Shown here: positions 36,863 through 43,826 of the stretch, piece after piece | Position numbering within the stretch: the stretch's first letter is position 1 | Layout: each line of letters begins with the position of its first letter | DNA from: Streptomyces sp. NBC_00708 | Lineage (GTDB): Bacteria > Actinomycetota > Actinomycetes > Streptomycetales > Streptomycetaceae | Length of the DNA: 64,000 bases | Assembly (NCBI GenBank): GCA_036226585.1 | Contig: CP108997.1 | Span: 3,348,001-3,412,000 of the forward strand | Reading direction: 5' to 3' | Translations under genes and position numbers: made by a program | Notes under the pieces: model-generated | What the model was told of the DNA's origin: nothing | Databases searched by the model: none | The model's input: the letters and a program-made list of their open reading frames with translations, nothing else

Positions 36863-36899
36863 CGGCCCCGCCTCCGCGCATTTCCCCGAGGCGGGGCCG
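36863..36899 (+). terminator. hairpin/attenuator after the peptide gene
   Basis: CGGCCCCGCCTC (36863-36874) pairs perfectly with GAGGCGGGGCCG (36888-36899) around a 13-nt loop. It starts 7 bp after the peptide stop and lies 45 bp before the next gene of the set, so it may act as a partial terminator or a 3' stabiliser of the peptide message. Confidence 0.6.
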
Positions 36900-36944
36900 A
36901 CCGCGCAGAGCCGAAGTTCATGGCCGACAGGACTGGAGACGCAC

Positions 36945-38189
36945 ATGGTCGCGCTCGATCAGGTCACGATGTTGTTTTCGCGAAGCGTCCGGAGCCCGAA
37001 ACCGCAGGAGGGGCTGACACTGGCCGAGGTACTTCTCGCTCACCGGCTTCCCCCCAGTCTGTTCCAGGCGTACGAGGTGCCCGGCGACGGCAGCCTGAGG
37101 CCGATCCCCATTTCGACGACCTTGGCGGAGGTGCACGACGACCGGCAGGTGATCCTGCAGTGCATCCGCAACACCGACATCGATGCGATTGAGCCTGGCA
37201 GGGTAGAAACCGTGGAGCATGACCGGAACCCGGCCGTCTCGATGTACGACTTCCAGTGGGCCGATGACACGAAGCAACCCACTCACCGCGTCCACACCCT
37301 GGGCGCCGAACAGGCGCAGGAGATCGTCTTCTCGAAGATCTGTGAGTTCCTCACCGATCACGCTGCGACCCCGCCTCTGGTGGCCGGGATATCCGGAGGC
37401 GGCGACTCCAACACTCTCGTGCAGGGCACCCGCCGCTACGTCGCCAAACACGGCTTGGACCCGTCGCAGGTGGTGTGCTTCACGCTGACGATGAAGCCGA
37501 TCTGGCCCGAGTCGGCCACCGACCGTGCGGCAGCGCTCTGCGCGGAAGCCGGATTCACGCACCGGGTACTGCACTCGGACGAGATCGCGACATTACTGGA
37601 GATGAGCAAGGGGCCGGATGCGCTGTGGCGCGAACTCTCCAGCCGTTACAGCCCCGACCTGGCGCACTTCTTCGCCACTTTCCTGATCAACCTCGCCGGC
37701 CGGGCGATTTGCGAGGAGACCGGCAGCTCTCGACTCATGGTCGGCTACAACCGCGAGGACATCGCGGCGGAACTCTTGTTCTGTCTGGTCAACGGGCGTC
37801 GGCCGATGCCCTACCCGGTCCGACGCACGGGAGGCACAGACGTCCTGATGCCCGTCTGGGACGTACCGAAAGGCATGCTCGACGCCTGCTACCCACGATT
37901 CTCCGAGGAGAATTACAGCGAACGGGTGGACTCCTCAGCCGTTCGCCGGTCGTCGATCTACTACATGGCCCACGGCCTCGACGCACTCGTGCCGTCCATG
38001 TCGCTCTCACTGATGACCGGCGTGAAGAGGCTGATGGACCAGTTGAACGGCTGGGAGCAGCTCACGGAGATCGGCGGAAGTCCGCTGATGCACACCGGCT
38101 ACGGCGACCAGGAGCACCTGCACGAGCTGCTGTCGACGCTGGCGCGATACTTCCCCGCCTGGCACCTCGATCACTCAACAGCGAAGTAG
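36945..38189 (+). CDS. PP-loop ATPase, TtcA/Ncs6/TilS-like, in a peptide-HisRS cassette
   Basis: The 414-residue protein has a PP-loop pyrophosphatase motif GISGGGDSNTL (Ser150-Asn156) and the second signature GYNREDIAAELLFCLVNG (267-284), as in TtcA/Ncs6/TilS enzymes that adenylate tRNA bases. It lacks the paired CxxC zinc or iron-sulfur ligands of TtcA and Ncs6. Residues 1-110 form an extra domain with a ubiquitin-like strand/helix pattern (LTLAEVLLAHRLPP, DDRQVILQCIRNTD). Codon 217 is TTA (37593-37595). Codon choice is richer in A/T than in neighbours, suggesting transfer. It should activate a carbonyl or amide with ATP; the target, whether tRNA, peptide or metabolite, is unknown. Confidence 0.78.
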   Translation: MVALDQVTMLFSRSVRSPKPQEGLTLAEVLLAHRLPPSLFQAYEVPGDGSLRPIPISTTLAEVHDDRQVILQCIRNTDIDAIEPGRVETVEHDRNPAVSMYDFQWADDTKQPTHRVHTLGAEQAQEIVFSKICEFLTDHAATPPLVAGISGGGDSNTLVQGTRRYVAKHGLDPSQVVCFTLTMKPIWPESATDRAAALCAEAGFTHRVLHSDEIATLLEMSKGPDALWRELSSRYSPDLAHFFATFLINLAGRAICEETGSSRLMVGYNREDIAAELLFCLVNGRRPMPYPVRRTGGTDVLMPVWDVPKGMLDACYPRFSEENYSERVDSSAVRRSSIYYMAHGLDALVPSMSLSLMTGVKRLMDQLNGWEQLTEIGGSPLMHTGYGDQEHLHELLSTLARYFPAWHLDHSTAK

Positions 38190-38235
38190 GCTACGCGCAT
38201 TCAACCGACCTAGACGCCAACGGAGTACACCGCGC

Positions 38236-39549
38236 ATGGGCAAGGCCGCTCAGCCCCCGTCCGGAACCCGCGACTTCCTCGCAGACGATCTCCGTCGCCG
38301 TAGGCATGCGTTCGACACTCTGGCCGAGATCTTCGAACGATATGGCTTCGACCCGCTGGAGACCCCGGCGTTCGAGAACCTCTCGGTGATCACCGGGAAG
38401 TACGGCGAGGAAGCTGCCCGCCTGATCTTCAAGATTCTCAAGCGTGGCATCCACGAGTCCACCGGGCAGGCGGACCTTGCCCTGCGCTATGACCACACGG
38501 TGCCCCTGGCCCGCGTCATCGCGACCCACGGGTCGAAGCTGCCTCAGCCGTACAAGCGCTACGCCATCGGCCCGGTGTGGCGGGCGGACCGCCCGCAGGA
38601 CGGCCGCTTCCGCGAATTCGCCCAGTGTGACATCGACACGGTCGGCTCCACTTCGCCGCTGGCGGACGCCGAGATCGTCCTCGCGCTCGCGGACGGCCTC
38701 GACGCACTGGGCGTCAAGGACTTCACCTTCAATGTCAACTCGCGCCGGGCCCTGCACGCGCTGCTCGACGTGTACAGCGTCGACCCACAGTCAGGGACGG
38801 CCGTGTTGGCCGTTCTGGACAAGCTCGACAAGGTGAGTCCGGACGCCGTCGCCAAGGAACTGGCCACCGGCTCGGCCGGGCTTCCCCCGGAGACAGCCGA
38901 CAGCCTCGTCGCCGACGTCACCGCCGACGACCGCAACGTCATCCGCACTCGGCTCTCCTCCACCGAGGAGGGGGCAGCGGGGCTGGCCGAGATCGACACC
39001 CTCATCAAGTTGGTGACTGATGCCGGCCTCTCGGCCGGCCGGATCGCCTACAACCCGAGCATGGTCCGCGGGCTGGACTACTACACCGGCGTGATCTACG
39101 AGGCGACCGCACCCACCTACCCCGGCTCCATCTGCGCGGGTGGCCGCTACGACAAGCTTGTGGCCACACTGGGCGGCCCGGACATGCCGGCGTGCGGCGG
39201 TTCCATCGGCGTCGAGCGCATCCTCGCCGTCCAGAGCCACGAGGACACCGCCCCCCGCGGCCTGGACGTGGCCGTTCCCGCACTCGTCGACGAGGTCTCG
39301 GTGGCGGCCCTGGCCGCGCAGCTGCGCCGAGAGGGTCTGCGTACCGGTGTCTTCCTGGGCACGTCGAAGAAGCTGGCCCGCCAGCTGAAGTGGGCGGCCG
39401 ATCAGCACGCCCGCGTCGTAGCGATCGTGGGGCCCGACGAGCAGGCCTCCGGAGTCGTCACGGTGCGGGACATGACGACGGGCGAGCAGACAACCATTGA
39501 CCGGACATCGGTCGCCGCGCACGTGCGTCGGCTCCTGGCGGACGCCTGA
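38236..39549 (+). CDS. hisS: histidyl-tRNA synthetase, extra eukaryote-like clade copy
   Basis: The 437-residue class II synthetase is complete. Motif 2 region is RADRPQDGRFREFAQCDID, the histidine motifs are RGLDYYTGVIYEA (Arg278) and ICAGGRYDKLV, and an anticodon-binding domain occupies about 345-437. LRYDHTVP in place of the usual bacterial LRPEGT and FAQCDID put it nearer the eukaryote-like HisRS clade than the usual Streptomyces enzyme. That suggests a transferred second copy: a resistant duplicate, or a synthetase working with the peptide and PP-loop enzyme. It starts 46 bp after the PP-loop gene and its 3' end overlaps the convergent DJ-1 gene by 92 bp. Confidence 0.9.
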   Translation: MGKAAQPPSGTRDFLADDLRRRRHAFDTLAEIFERYGFDPLETPAFENLSVITGKYGEEAARLIFKILKRGIHESTGQADLALRYDHTVPLARVIATHGSKLPQPYKRYAIGPVWRADRPQDGRFREFAQCDIDTVGSTSPLADAEIVLALADGLDALGVKDFTFNVNSRRALHALLDVYSVDPQSGTAVLAVLDKLDKVSPDAVAKELATGSAGLPPETADSLVADVTADDRNVIRTRLSSTEEGAAGLAEIDTLIKLVTDAGLSAGRIAYNPSMVRGLDYYTGVIYEATAPTYPGSICAGGRYDKLVATLGGPDMPACGGSIGVERILAVQSHEDTAPRGLDVAVPALVDEVSVAALAAQLRREGLRTGVFLGTSKKLARQLKWAADQHARVVAIVGPDEQASGVVTVRDMTTGEQTTIDRTSVAAHVRRLLADA

Positions 39550-40291
39550 CCGCGTCGTCCACCACAGACGCGGCATCGGCCCGGCCCCCCCACCCGCCCA
39601 AGTCCGCCACCAGCCGCCTGGCCAGGGGGCCCGAGGAGGCCGGGTTCTGGCCGGTGTAGAGGTTGCGGTCCACCTCCAGGTGGGGGCGGAGGGGGAGGCG
39701 GCCCTTGCGGTAGTCGGCGCCGGATGCGCGCAGGCGGTCCTCCAGGAGCCAGATCGCCTTGCGGCCGAAGCTGTTGAGCTTCTCCTCGAGGTTGGACAGG
39801 GCCGTCATCCGGTAGCCGGCGAAGGGCCACGAGCCGTCCGCCTCGCTCGCCGCCAGGGTGGCGGCCGGGGCGTGGCACAGGAGGGCGAGCGGTTTTCCGG
39901 AGTGGAGTACGCGGGTGAGCAGCGCCCCCGAGACCGGGTCGACGGCCAGGTCCTCCATCGGGCCGTGGCCGCCCGGGTAGAAGACCAGGTCGTACGCGGA
40001 CGGGTCGATGCCGTCCAGGGGCTCAGGGTGGTTCAGCTCGTCCTGGAGGGAGTCGAGGTAGCGGGAGACCTCGCGCAGGGTGGACGGCAGCGCGGCGGTG
40101 CGGGACATGCTCAAGCGGTCCAGGGTCGGCACCCTGCCGCCGGGTGTCGCGAGGGTGATGTCCCAGCCGGCATCCGTGAAGACCTGGTGGGGCACGGCCA
40201 GTTCCTCGCCCCAGTAGCCCGACGGGTGCACCTCGCCGTCCTTGAGGGTCCAGCGGTCGGCCGCCGACACGACGAAAAGGACTGGGGTCAT
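39458..40291 (-). CDS. DJ-1/PfpI (type 1 amidotransferase-like) protein with extended tail
   Basis: The 277-residue protein is of the Hsp31/PfpI kind: the nucleophile elbow LLCHAPAA places Cys139-His140, with Glu29-Glu30 near the start (GYWGEELAVP) and YPGGHGPMEDL. Family members act as glyoxalase III, chaperone or amidase-like enzymes. Family similarity ends near residue 232 (RRLVADLG). The last 45 residues are low-complexity and run 92 bp into the hisS 3' end, so the original stop was probably lost where the neighbouring cassette joins. It is the last gene of the minus-strand set behind the dehydrogenase. Confidence 0.82.
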   Translation of the reverse strand: MTPVLFVVSAADRWTLKDGEVHPSGYWGEELAVPHQVFTDAGWDITLATPGGRVPTLDRLSMSRTAALPSTLREVSRYLDSLQDELNHPEPLDGIDPSAYDLVFYPGGHGPMEDLAVDPVSGALLTRVLHSGKPLALLCHAPAATLAASEADGSWPFAGYRMTALSNLEEKLNSFGRKAIWLLEDRLRASGADYRKGRLPLRPHLEVDRNLYTGQNPASSGPLARRLVADLGGWGGRADAASVVDDAVRRPPGADARARRPMSGQWLSARPSSCPAP

Positions 40292-40326
40292 CGCTGTCTC
40301 CTTGTGTGGTGCGGCCGGCCCCGGGC

Positions 40327-41913
40327 TCAGCGTGCGCCGACCGCTTTGAGTACCTTCTGCGCGCCGGTCAGCAGGGACGCCCAGGTGGCGGGCGAGACGC
40401 CGGCCGGCGGGCTGAACCCCTGGAGGCGCTGGTGGGCGACGGTCTGAGGCTCCGTGTACTTGAGGATGCCGTCGGCGCCGTGCCGCCGGCCGATCCCGGA
40501 GTCGCCCATGCCGCCCATCGGGGCGTCGATGCTCCCCCAGGCCGCCGCGAACGCCTCGTTGACGTTGACGGTCCCGGCGCGGAGGCGCGCGCCGACCGCC
40601 CGGCCCCGCGCTCCGTCGCGGGTCCAGACACTGGCGTTGAGCCCGTACGGGGTGGAGTTGGCCCGCGCGACCGCCTCGTCCTCGTCCGCGAAGGAGTAGA
40701 CGGAGACGACGGGCCCGAAGGTCTCCTGGCCGTACAGCGTCATGTCCGGGGTGACCCCGGTGAGGACGGTCGGCTCGTGGAACAGCGGGCCCAGGTCGGG
40801 GCGGGCACGGCCGCCGGCCAGGACGGTCGCCCCCTTCGCCACGGCGTCGGCCACGTGCGCGGTGACCGTCTCCAGCTGGGCGGGCGTGGTGAGGGAGCCG
40901 ACATCGACGCTGTAGTCGTAGGCAGGGCCCATGGTGAGCCTCCCGGTGCGGGCGACGAAGGCCGCGACGAACTCCTCGCGGACGGACTCGGCCACGTACA
41001 GCCGCTCGACGGAGACGCACAGCTGTCCGGCCGAGGGGAAGCACGCGGCGACGGCGCCGTCGGCGGCCCGGCCGATGTCGGCGTCGTCGAGGACCAGCAT
41101 GGCGTTCTTGCCGCCGAGTTCGAGGGAGGCGCCGATGAGGCGTTCCCCCGCGTCGCGCGCGATCCGCCGCCCGGTGGCGGTGGACCCGGTGAACATCATG
41201 TAGTCCGCGCCGGCCATCAGCGCGCCCCCGATCGAACCGCCGCTCCCGACGACCATCTGCCAGACACCGGCGGGCAGTCCGGCCTCCCGCATCAGGTCCA
41301 GCGCCCACAGCGCGGTCAGGGCGGTCTGGGTGTCGGGCTTCTGCACGACGGCGTTCCCGGCCATGAGCGCCGGAACGGCGTCGCCGGCCGCCATGCTCAG
41401 CGGGTAGTTCCACGGCGAGACGATGGCGACGACGCCCTTGGGGTGGCGCAGTTCGGTGGTACGGGTCAGCAGCGGGACCGCGCCGCGGCGGCGCCGGGGA
41501 GCCAGGTACCGGGCGGCGCTGCGCGCGTAGTAGCGCGAGGTGATCGCGGTGTCGACGACTTCGAGCGAGGCATCGCGGCGGGTCTTGCCGCTCTCCGCCT
41601 GCATCAGATCCAGGACCTCGTCCCGCCGGGCGAGCACCAGGTCGTGGAAGCGCAGCATGATCCTCCTGCGCTCGCTCAGCGACGTCCTCGACCAGGCCCG
41701 CTGGGCGGTACGGGCACGGGCAAAGGCGGCCTCGACGTCGGCGGGGGACGAGACGGGGAGATCGGCCAGCGGAGCGCCGGTGTACGGGGCGCGGGTGACG
41801 GTCCGTTCGGCGCCGTCGGCGGCGCGCACCGTCGCGGCCAGCCGCCGCATACGGGCCGGGGTCAGCGAGGCGGGCAGGGCGGCTGCGGGTGTCGCGGCGT
41901 GATCGGTGGCCAT
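40327..41913 (-). CDS. succinate-semialdehyde dehydrogenase-type aldehyde dehydrogenase
   Basis: The 528-residue ALDH has catalytic Cys299 (PSAGQLCVSVERL), general base Glu265 (ASLELGGKN), the NAD(P)-binding SPWNYPLSM and FTGSTATGRRI, and the C-terminal GGMGDSGIGRRHG. Form and length match the actinobacterial succinic-semialdehyde dehydrogenases (GabD2-like, NADP-preferring). It would oxidise an aldehyde such as succinate semialdehyde to the acid. The ATG at 41913 follows AAGGA. It lies between the acetoacetate-decarboxylase-family and DJ-1 genes, all in one direction, so a small catabolic or detoxifying operon is likely. Confidence 0.9.
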   Translation of the reverse strand: MATDHAATPAAALPASLTPARMRRLAATVRAADGAERTVTRAPYTGAPLADLPVSSPADVEAAFARARTAQRAWSRTSLSERRRIMLRFHDLVLARRDEVLDLMQAESGKTRRDASLEVVDTAITSRYYARSAARYLAPRRRRGAVPLLTRTTELRHPKGVVAIVSPWNYPLSMAAGDAVPALMAGNAVVQKPDTQTALTALWALDLMREAGLPAGVWQMVVGSGGSIGGALMAGADYMMFTGSTATGRRIARDAGERLIGASLELGGKNAMLVLDDADIGRAADGAVAACFPSAGQLCVSVERLYVAESVREEFVAAFVARTGRLTMGPAYDYSVDVGSLTTPAQLETVTAHVADAVAKGATVLAGGRARPDLGPLFHEPTVLTGVTPDMTLYGQETFGPVVSVYSFADEDEAVARANSTPYGLNASVWTRDGARGRAVGARLRAGTVNVNEAFAAAWGSIDAPMGGMGDSGIGRRHGADGILKYTEPQTVAHQRLQGFSPPAGVSPATWASLLTGAQKVLKAVGAR

Positions 41914-42019
41914 CGCGGGGTTCCTTGTCACTGGTTCGGCTCGGAGCGTCAGGGGTTCGGGCGCGGGACGACCGGGGTTCAGGCGCAGGACGTCCCGCCA
42001 CCACTTCCGGCGCGGAGCG

Positions 42020-42940
42020 TCACCGCTTCCGGCGCGGGACCGACGTGGGCACGGGCATGTGCAGGGCGGCCTGGCCCTCCGTGACGACGTCGAGCTGCAC
42101 CGCCCTGGTCGGCCGCAGCGACCGCAGGTCGTCGGCCATCCGGCCCTGGCCTACCTGGAGTTCGAAGCCCCGGGGGAATCGCGCGGTGTCCGCCGCGAGC
42201 ACGTTGGTCTGGTTCAGGGTGGAGTGCCAGGCACCGCCGACGGTCGTGTACGAGGTGAGGCTCGACACCCGCTCCCCGCTCGGCCGCACGGTCTGGGCGG
42301 GCGTCGCGGCGGCGAACGCCAGATCCGTGCCGCCCGTGTCGTTGGCCACCCGCGCCGCCGTGCGGTGCGCGTCGATGCCGACGTCGAGCCCGGTCACCCA
42401 CTTGGGGAAGCCGTAGCCGTCGTGGCCGCGCACCTGGGCGATCTCGCTGCTGACCGGCAGGGAGAGCACGTAGGAGGAGAGGTGTTCGTTCTTGAGGGCG
42501 GTCACGAGGTCGAAGAACCCGAGTCCGCCGTGCCGGGCCGGCTTCACCGCGATGCCGACGGCGGCCTCGGTGTAGAAGTCGATGTCGCACACGTCGTAGC
42601 GGAAGAACATCACGGAGACGAGCCCGAGCCCCGGAGCGACCTCCAGCGGCGCGAGCTCCCCGGGCAGCCGCGTACGGATCGCGCGGGTGCGGGCGAGCAT
42701 CGTGAGCCGGGCGGTCGAGATCCGGTAGTAGAAGTTCGGGGTCAGCGTGGGCCCGATCGGTGAGTCGACCTCCGTCTTGGGGAGCTCGCGGAAGAAGTCC
42801 ACGCCGCTGACGCGGGGATCGGCGGCGACGGCGTCGAGATCGGTGGCCATCCGGTACCGGTCGTAGAGACCGCCCTCGGGGACCGTGACCGCGCGACCGC
42901 CGAGGTCGACCGAGACCGTGCCCGGTGCGGGTGTCGCCAT
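42020..42940 (-). CDS. acetoacetate decarboxylase family protein
   Basis: The 306-residue protein matches the acetoacetate decarboxylase superfamily. The motif GYGFPKWVTGLDVG carries the lysine that forms the Schiff base in true decarboxylases, and LTPNFYYRISTARL is a typical beta-barrel strand. Superfamily members include aldolase-dehydratases, so the reaction is uncertain. The ATG at 42940 follows GGAG. It is the first gene of an operon with the aldehyde dehydrogenase and DJ-1 protein and diverges from a TetR gene. Two matching palindromes lie in the gap. Confidence 0.82.
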   Translation of the reverse strand: MATPAPGTVSVDLGGRAVTVPEGGLYDRYRMATDLDAVAADPRVSGVDFFRELPKTEVDSPIGPTLTPNFYYRISTARLTMLARTRAIRTRLPGELAPLEVAPGLGLVSVMFFRYDVCDIDFYTEAAVGIAVKPARHGGLGFFDLVTALKNEHLSSYVLSLPVSSEIAQVRGHDGYGFPKWVTGLDVGIDAHRTAARVANDTGGTDLAFAAATPAQTVRPSGERVSSLTSYTTVGGAWHSTLNQTNVLAADTARFPRGFELQVGQGRMADDLRSLRPTRAVQLDVVTEGQAALHMPVPTSVPRRKR

Positions 42941-42961
42941 GACGTCCACTCCCTTCTCCGC

Positions 42962-42980
42962 ATGTTTGCAATGCTTACAT
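42962..42980. promoter_or_regulatory. TetR operator candidate, site 1
   Basis: ATGTTTGCAATGCTTACAT is a 19-bp imperfect palindrome located 22 bp before the decarboxylase-family start. It shares ATGT-N11-ACAT and an internal GCT with site 2 at 43057, on the other side of the divergent region. A half-site GATGTAAGC is at 43003-43011. Confidence 0.6.
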
Positions 42981-43056
42981 CAGAAAGGCCAGCGTAGGCG
43001 CCGATGTAAGCACCGTCAACACTCCGCCCTGCCGGCACCGCGCGACTTGCCCTAAA

Positions 43057-43075
43057 ATGTGTACGGCGCTCACAT
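43057..43075. promoter_or_regulatory. TetR operator candidate, site 2
   Basis: ATGTGTACGGCGCTCACAT is a 19-bp palindrome of the same form as site 1. It overlaps a TAAAAT that could be the -10 element of the tetR gene (43053-43058) and precedes the GTG at 43120 by 44 bp. Autorepression is likely. Confidence 0.6.
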
Positions 43076-43119
43076 CGACGAGGGGATGCGGGCACCGCAC
43101 ACACGAAAGGGCGTGCCCC

Positions 43120-43719
43120 GTGCCCCAGGCGTCCACCTACCACCACGGCGACCTGCACGCCGCCTGCCTGCGCGCCGCGCGGGAACTCCTGGAGGAGGAC
43201 GGCAGCGCCGCCCTCTCGATGCGCGCCGTCGCCCGGCGCGCGGGGGTGTCCCCGACCGCGCCCTACCGGCACTTCCCGGACCGCGAGGCGCTCGTCTCCG
43301 CCGTCGCGGCCGAGGGCTACCGGGAACTCGCCGAACGCCTGGCCACCGCGCACCCGGCACCGGCGAGCCCCGGCGAACTCGCGGACGTCGCCGTCGCCTA
43401 CGTACGCTTCGCGCTCGACCATCCCGCGCTGTTCCGGGCGATGTTCGCGGAGCCCTGCGACCCGGACAGCGAGGAGCGGGTCGCCGCGACGGAGGCCATC
43501 GCCGAGTACGTACGCTCCATCGTCCGCCGCGCCTTCCCCGACGTCGACCCGGAGGCGCTCTGGACCTCGGTCTGGGCCCTCGTCCACGGCCTGGCCTTCC
43601 TGCACCTGGACGGCAAGCTCAGCACCGCCGCGCCGGAGGCGGTACGCGACCAGGTCCGGGCCGCCGTCCTCGCGCTGTTCGCCGCGGCGCCGGCGATCCC
43701 GGGGACGCCGGCGCCCTGA
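43120..43719 (+). CDS. TetR-family regulator
   Basis: The 199-residue regulator has an N-terminal TetR helix-turn-helix (about 8-60; YHHGDLHAACLRAARELLEE, VARRAGVSPTAPYRHFPDRE) and a C-terminal WHG-type ligand domain (WALVHGLAFLHLDGKLS, about 145-165). The GTG at 43120 follows AAAGGG. It diverges from the decarboxylase/dehydrogenase/DJ-1 operon, and two like palindromes between the genes suggest it represses both. The inducer is probably a substrate of that operon. Confidence 0.9.
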   Translation: MPQASTYHHGDLHAACLRAARELLEEDGSAALSMRAVARRAGVSPTAPYRHFPDREALVSAVAAEGYRELAERLATAHPAPASPGELADVAVAYVRFALDHPALFRAMFAEPCDPDSEERVAATEAIAEYVRSIVRRAFPDVDPEALWTSVWALVHGLAFLHLDGKLSTAAPEAVRDQVRAAVLALFAAAPAIPGTPAP

Positions 43720-43826
43720 GAGCGGCCCCTTCCCGCCCAGGACACCACGGGACATTCCCTCTATATTCGGAAAATGTGCTGCACAGGCATCGCGCCGTTC
43801 GTCCCGACACGGACGGAGGCCCCGGG

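Noticed and set aside
36686..38189. Reading the peptide and PP-loop genes as a lanthipeptide or YcaO-type RiPP cluster
   Set aside because: No LanB, LanC, LanM, YcaO, radical SAM or ATP-grasp gene is present and the peptide has no Cys or clear core; only a novel class would fit.
39585..39591. Frameshift at the run of seven C in the DJ-1 gene
   Set aside because: The alternative frames do not give an early stop or restore a family-like end, so loss of the stop at a cassette junction explains the tail better.
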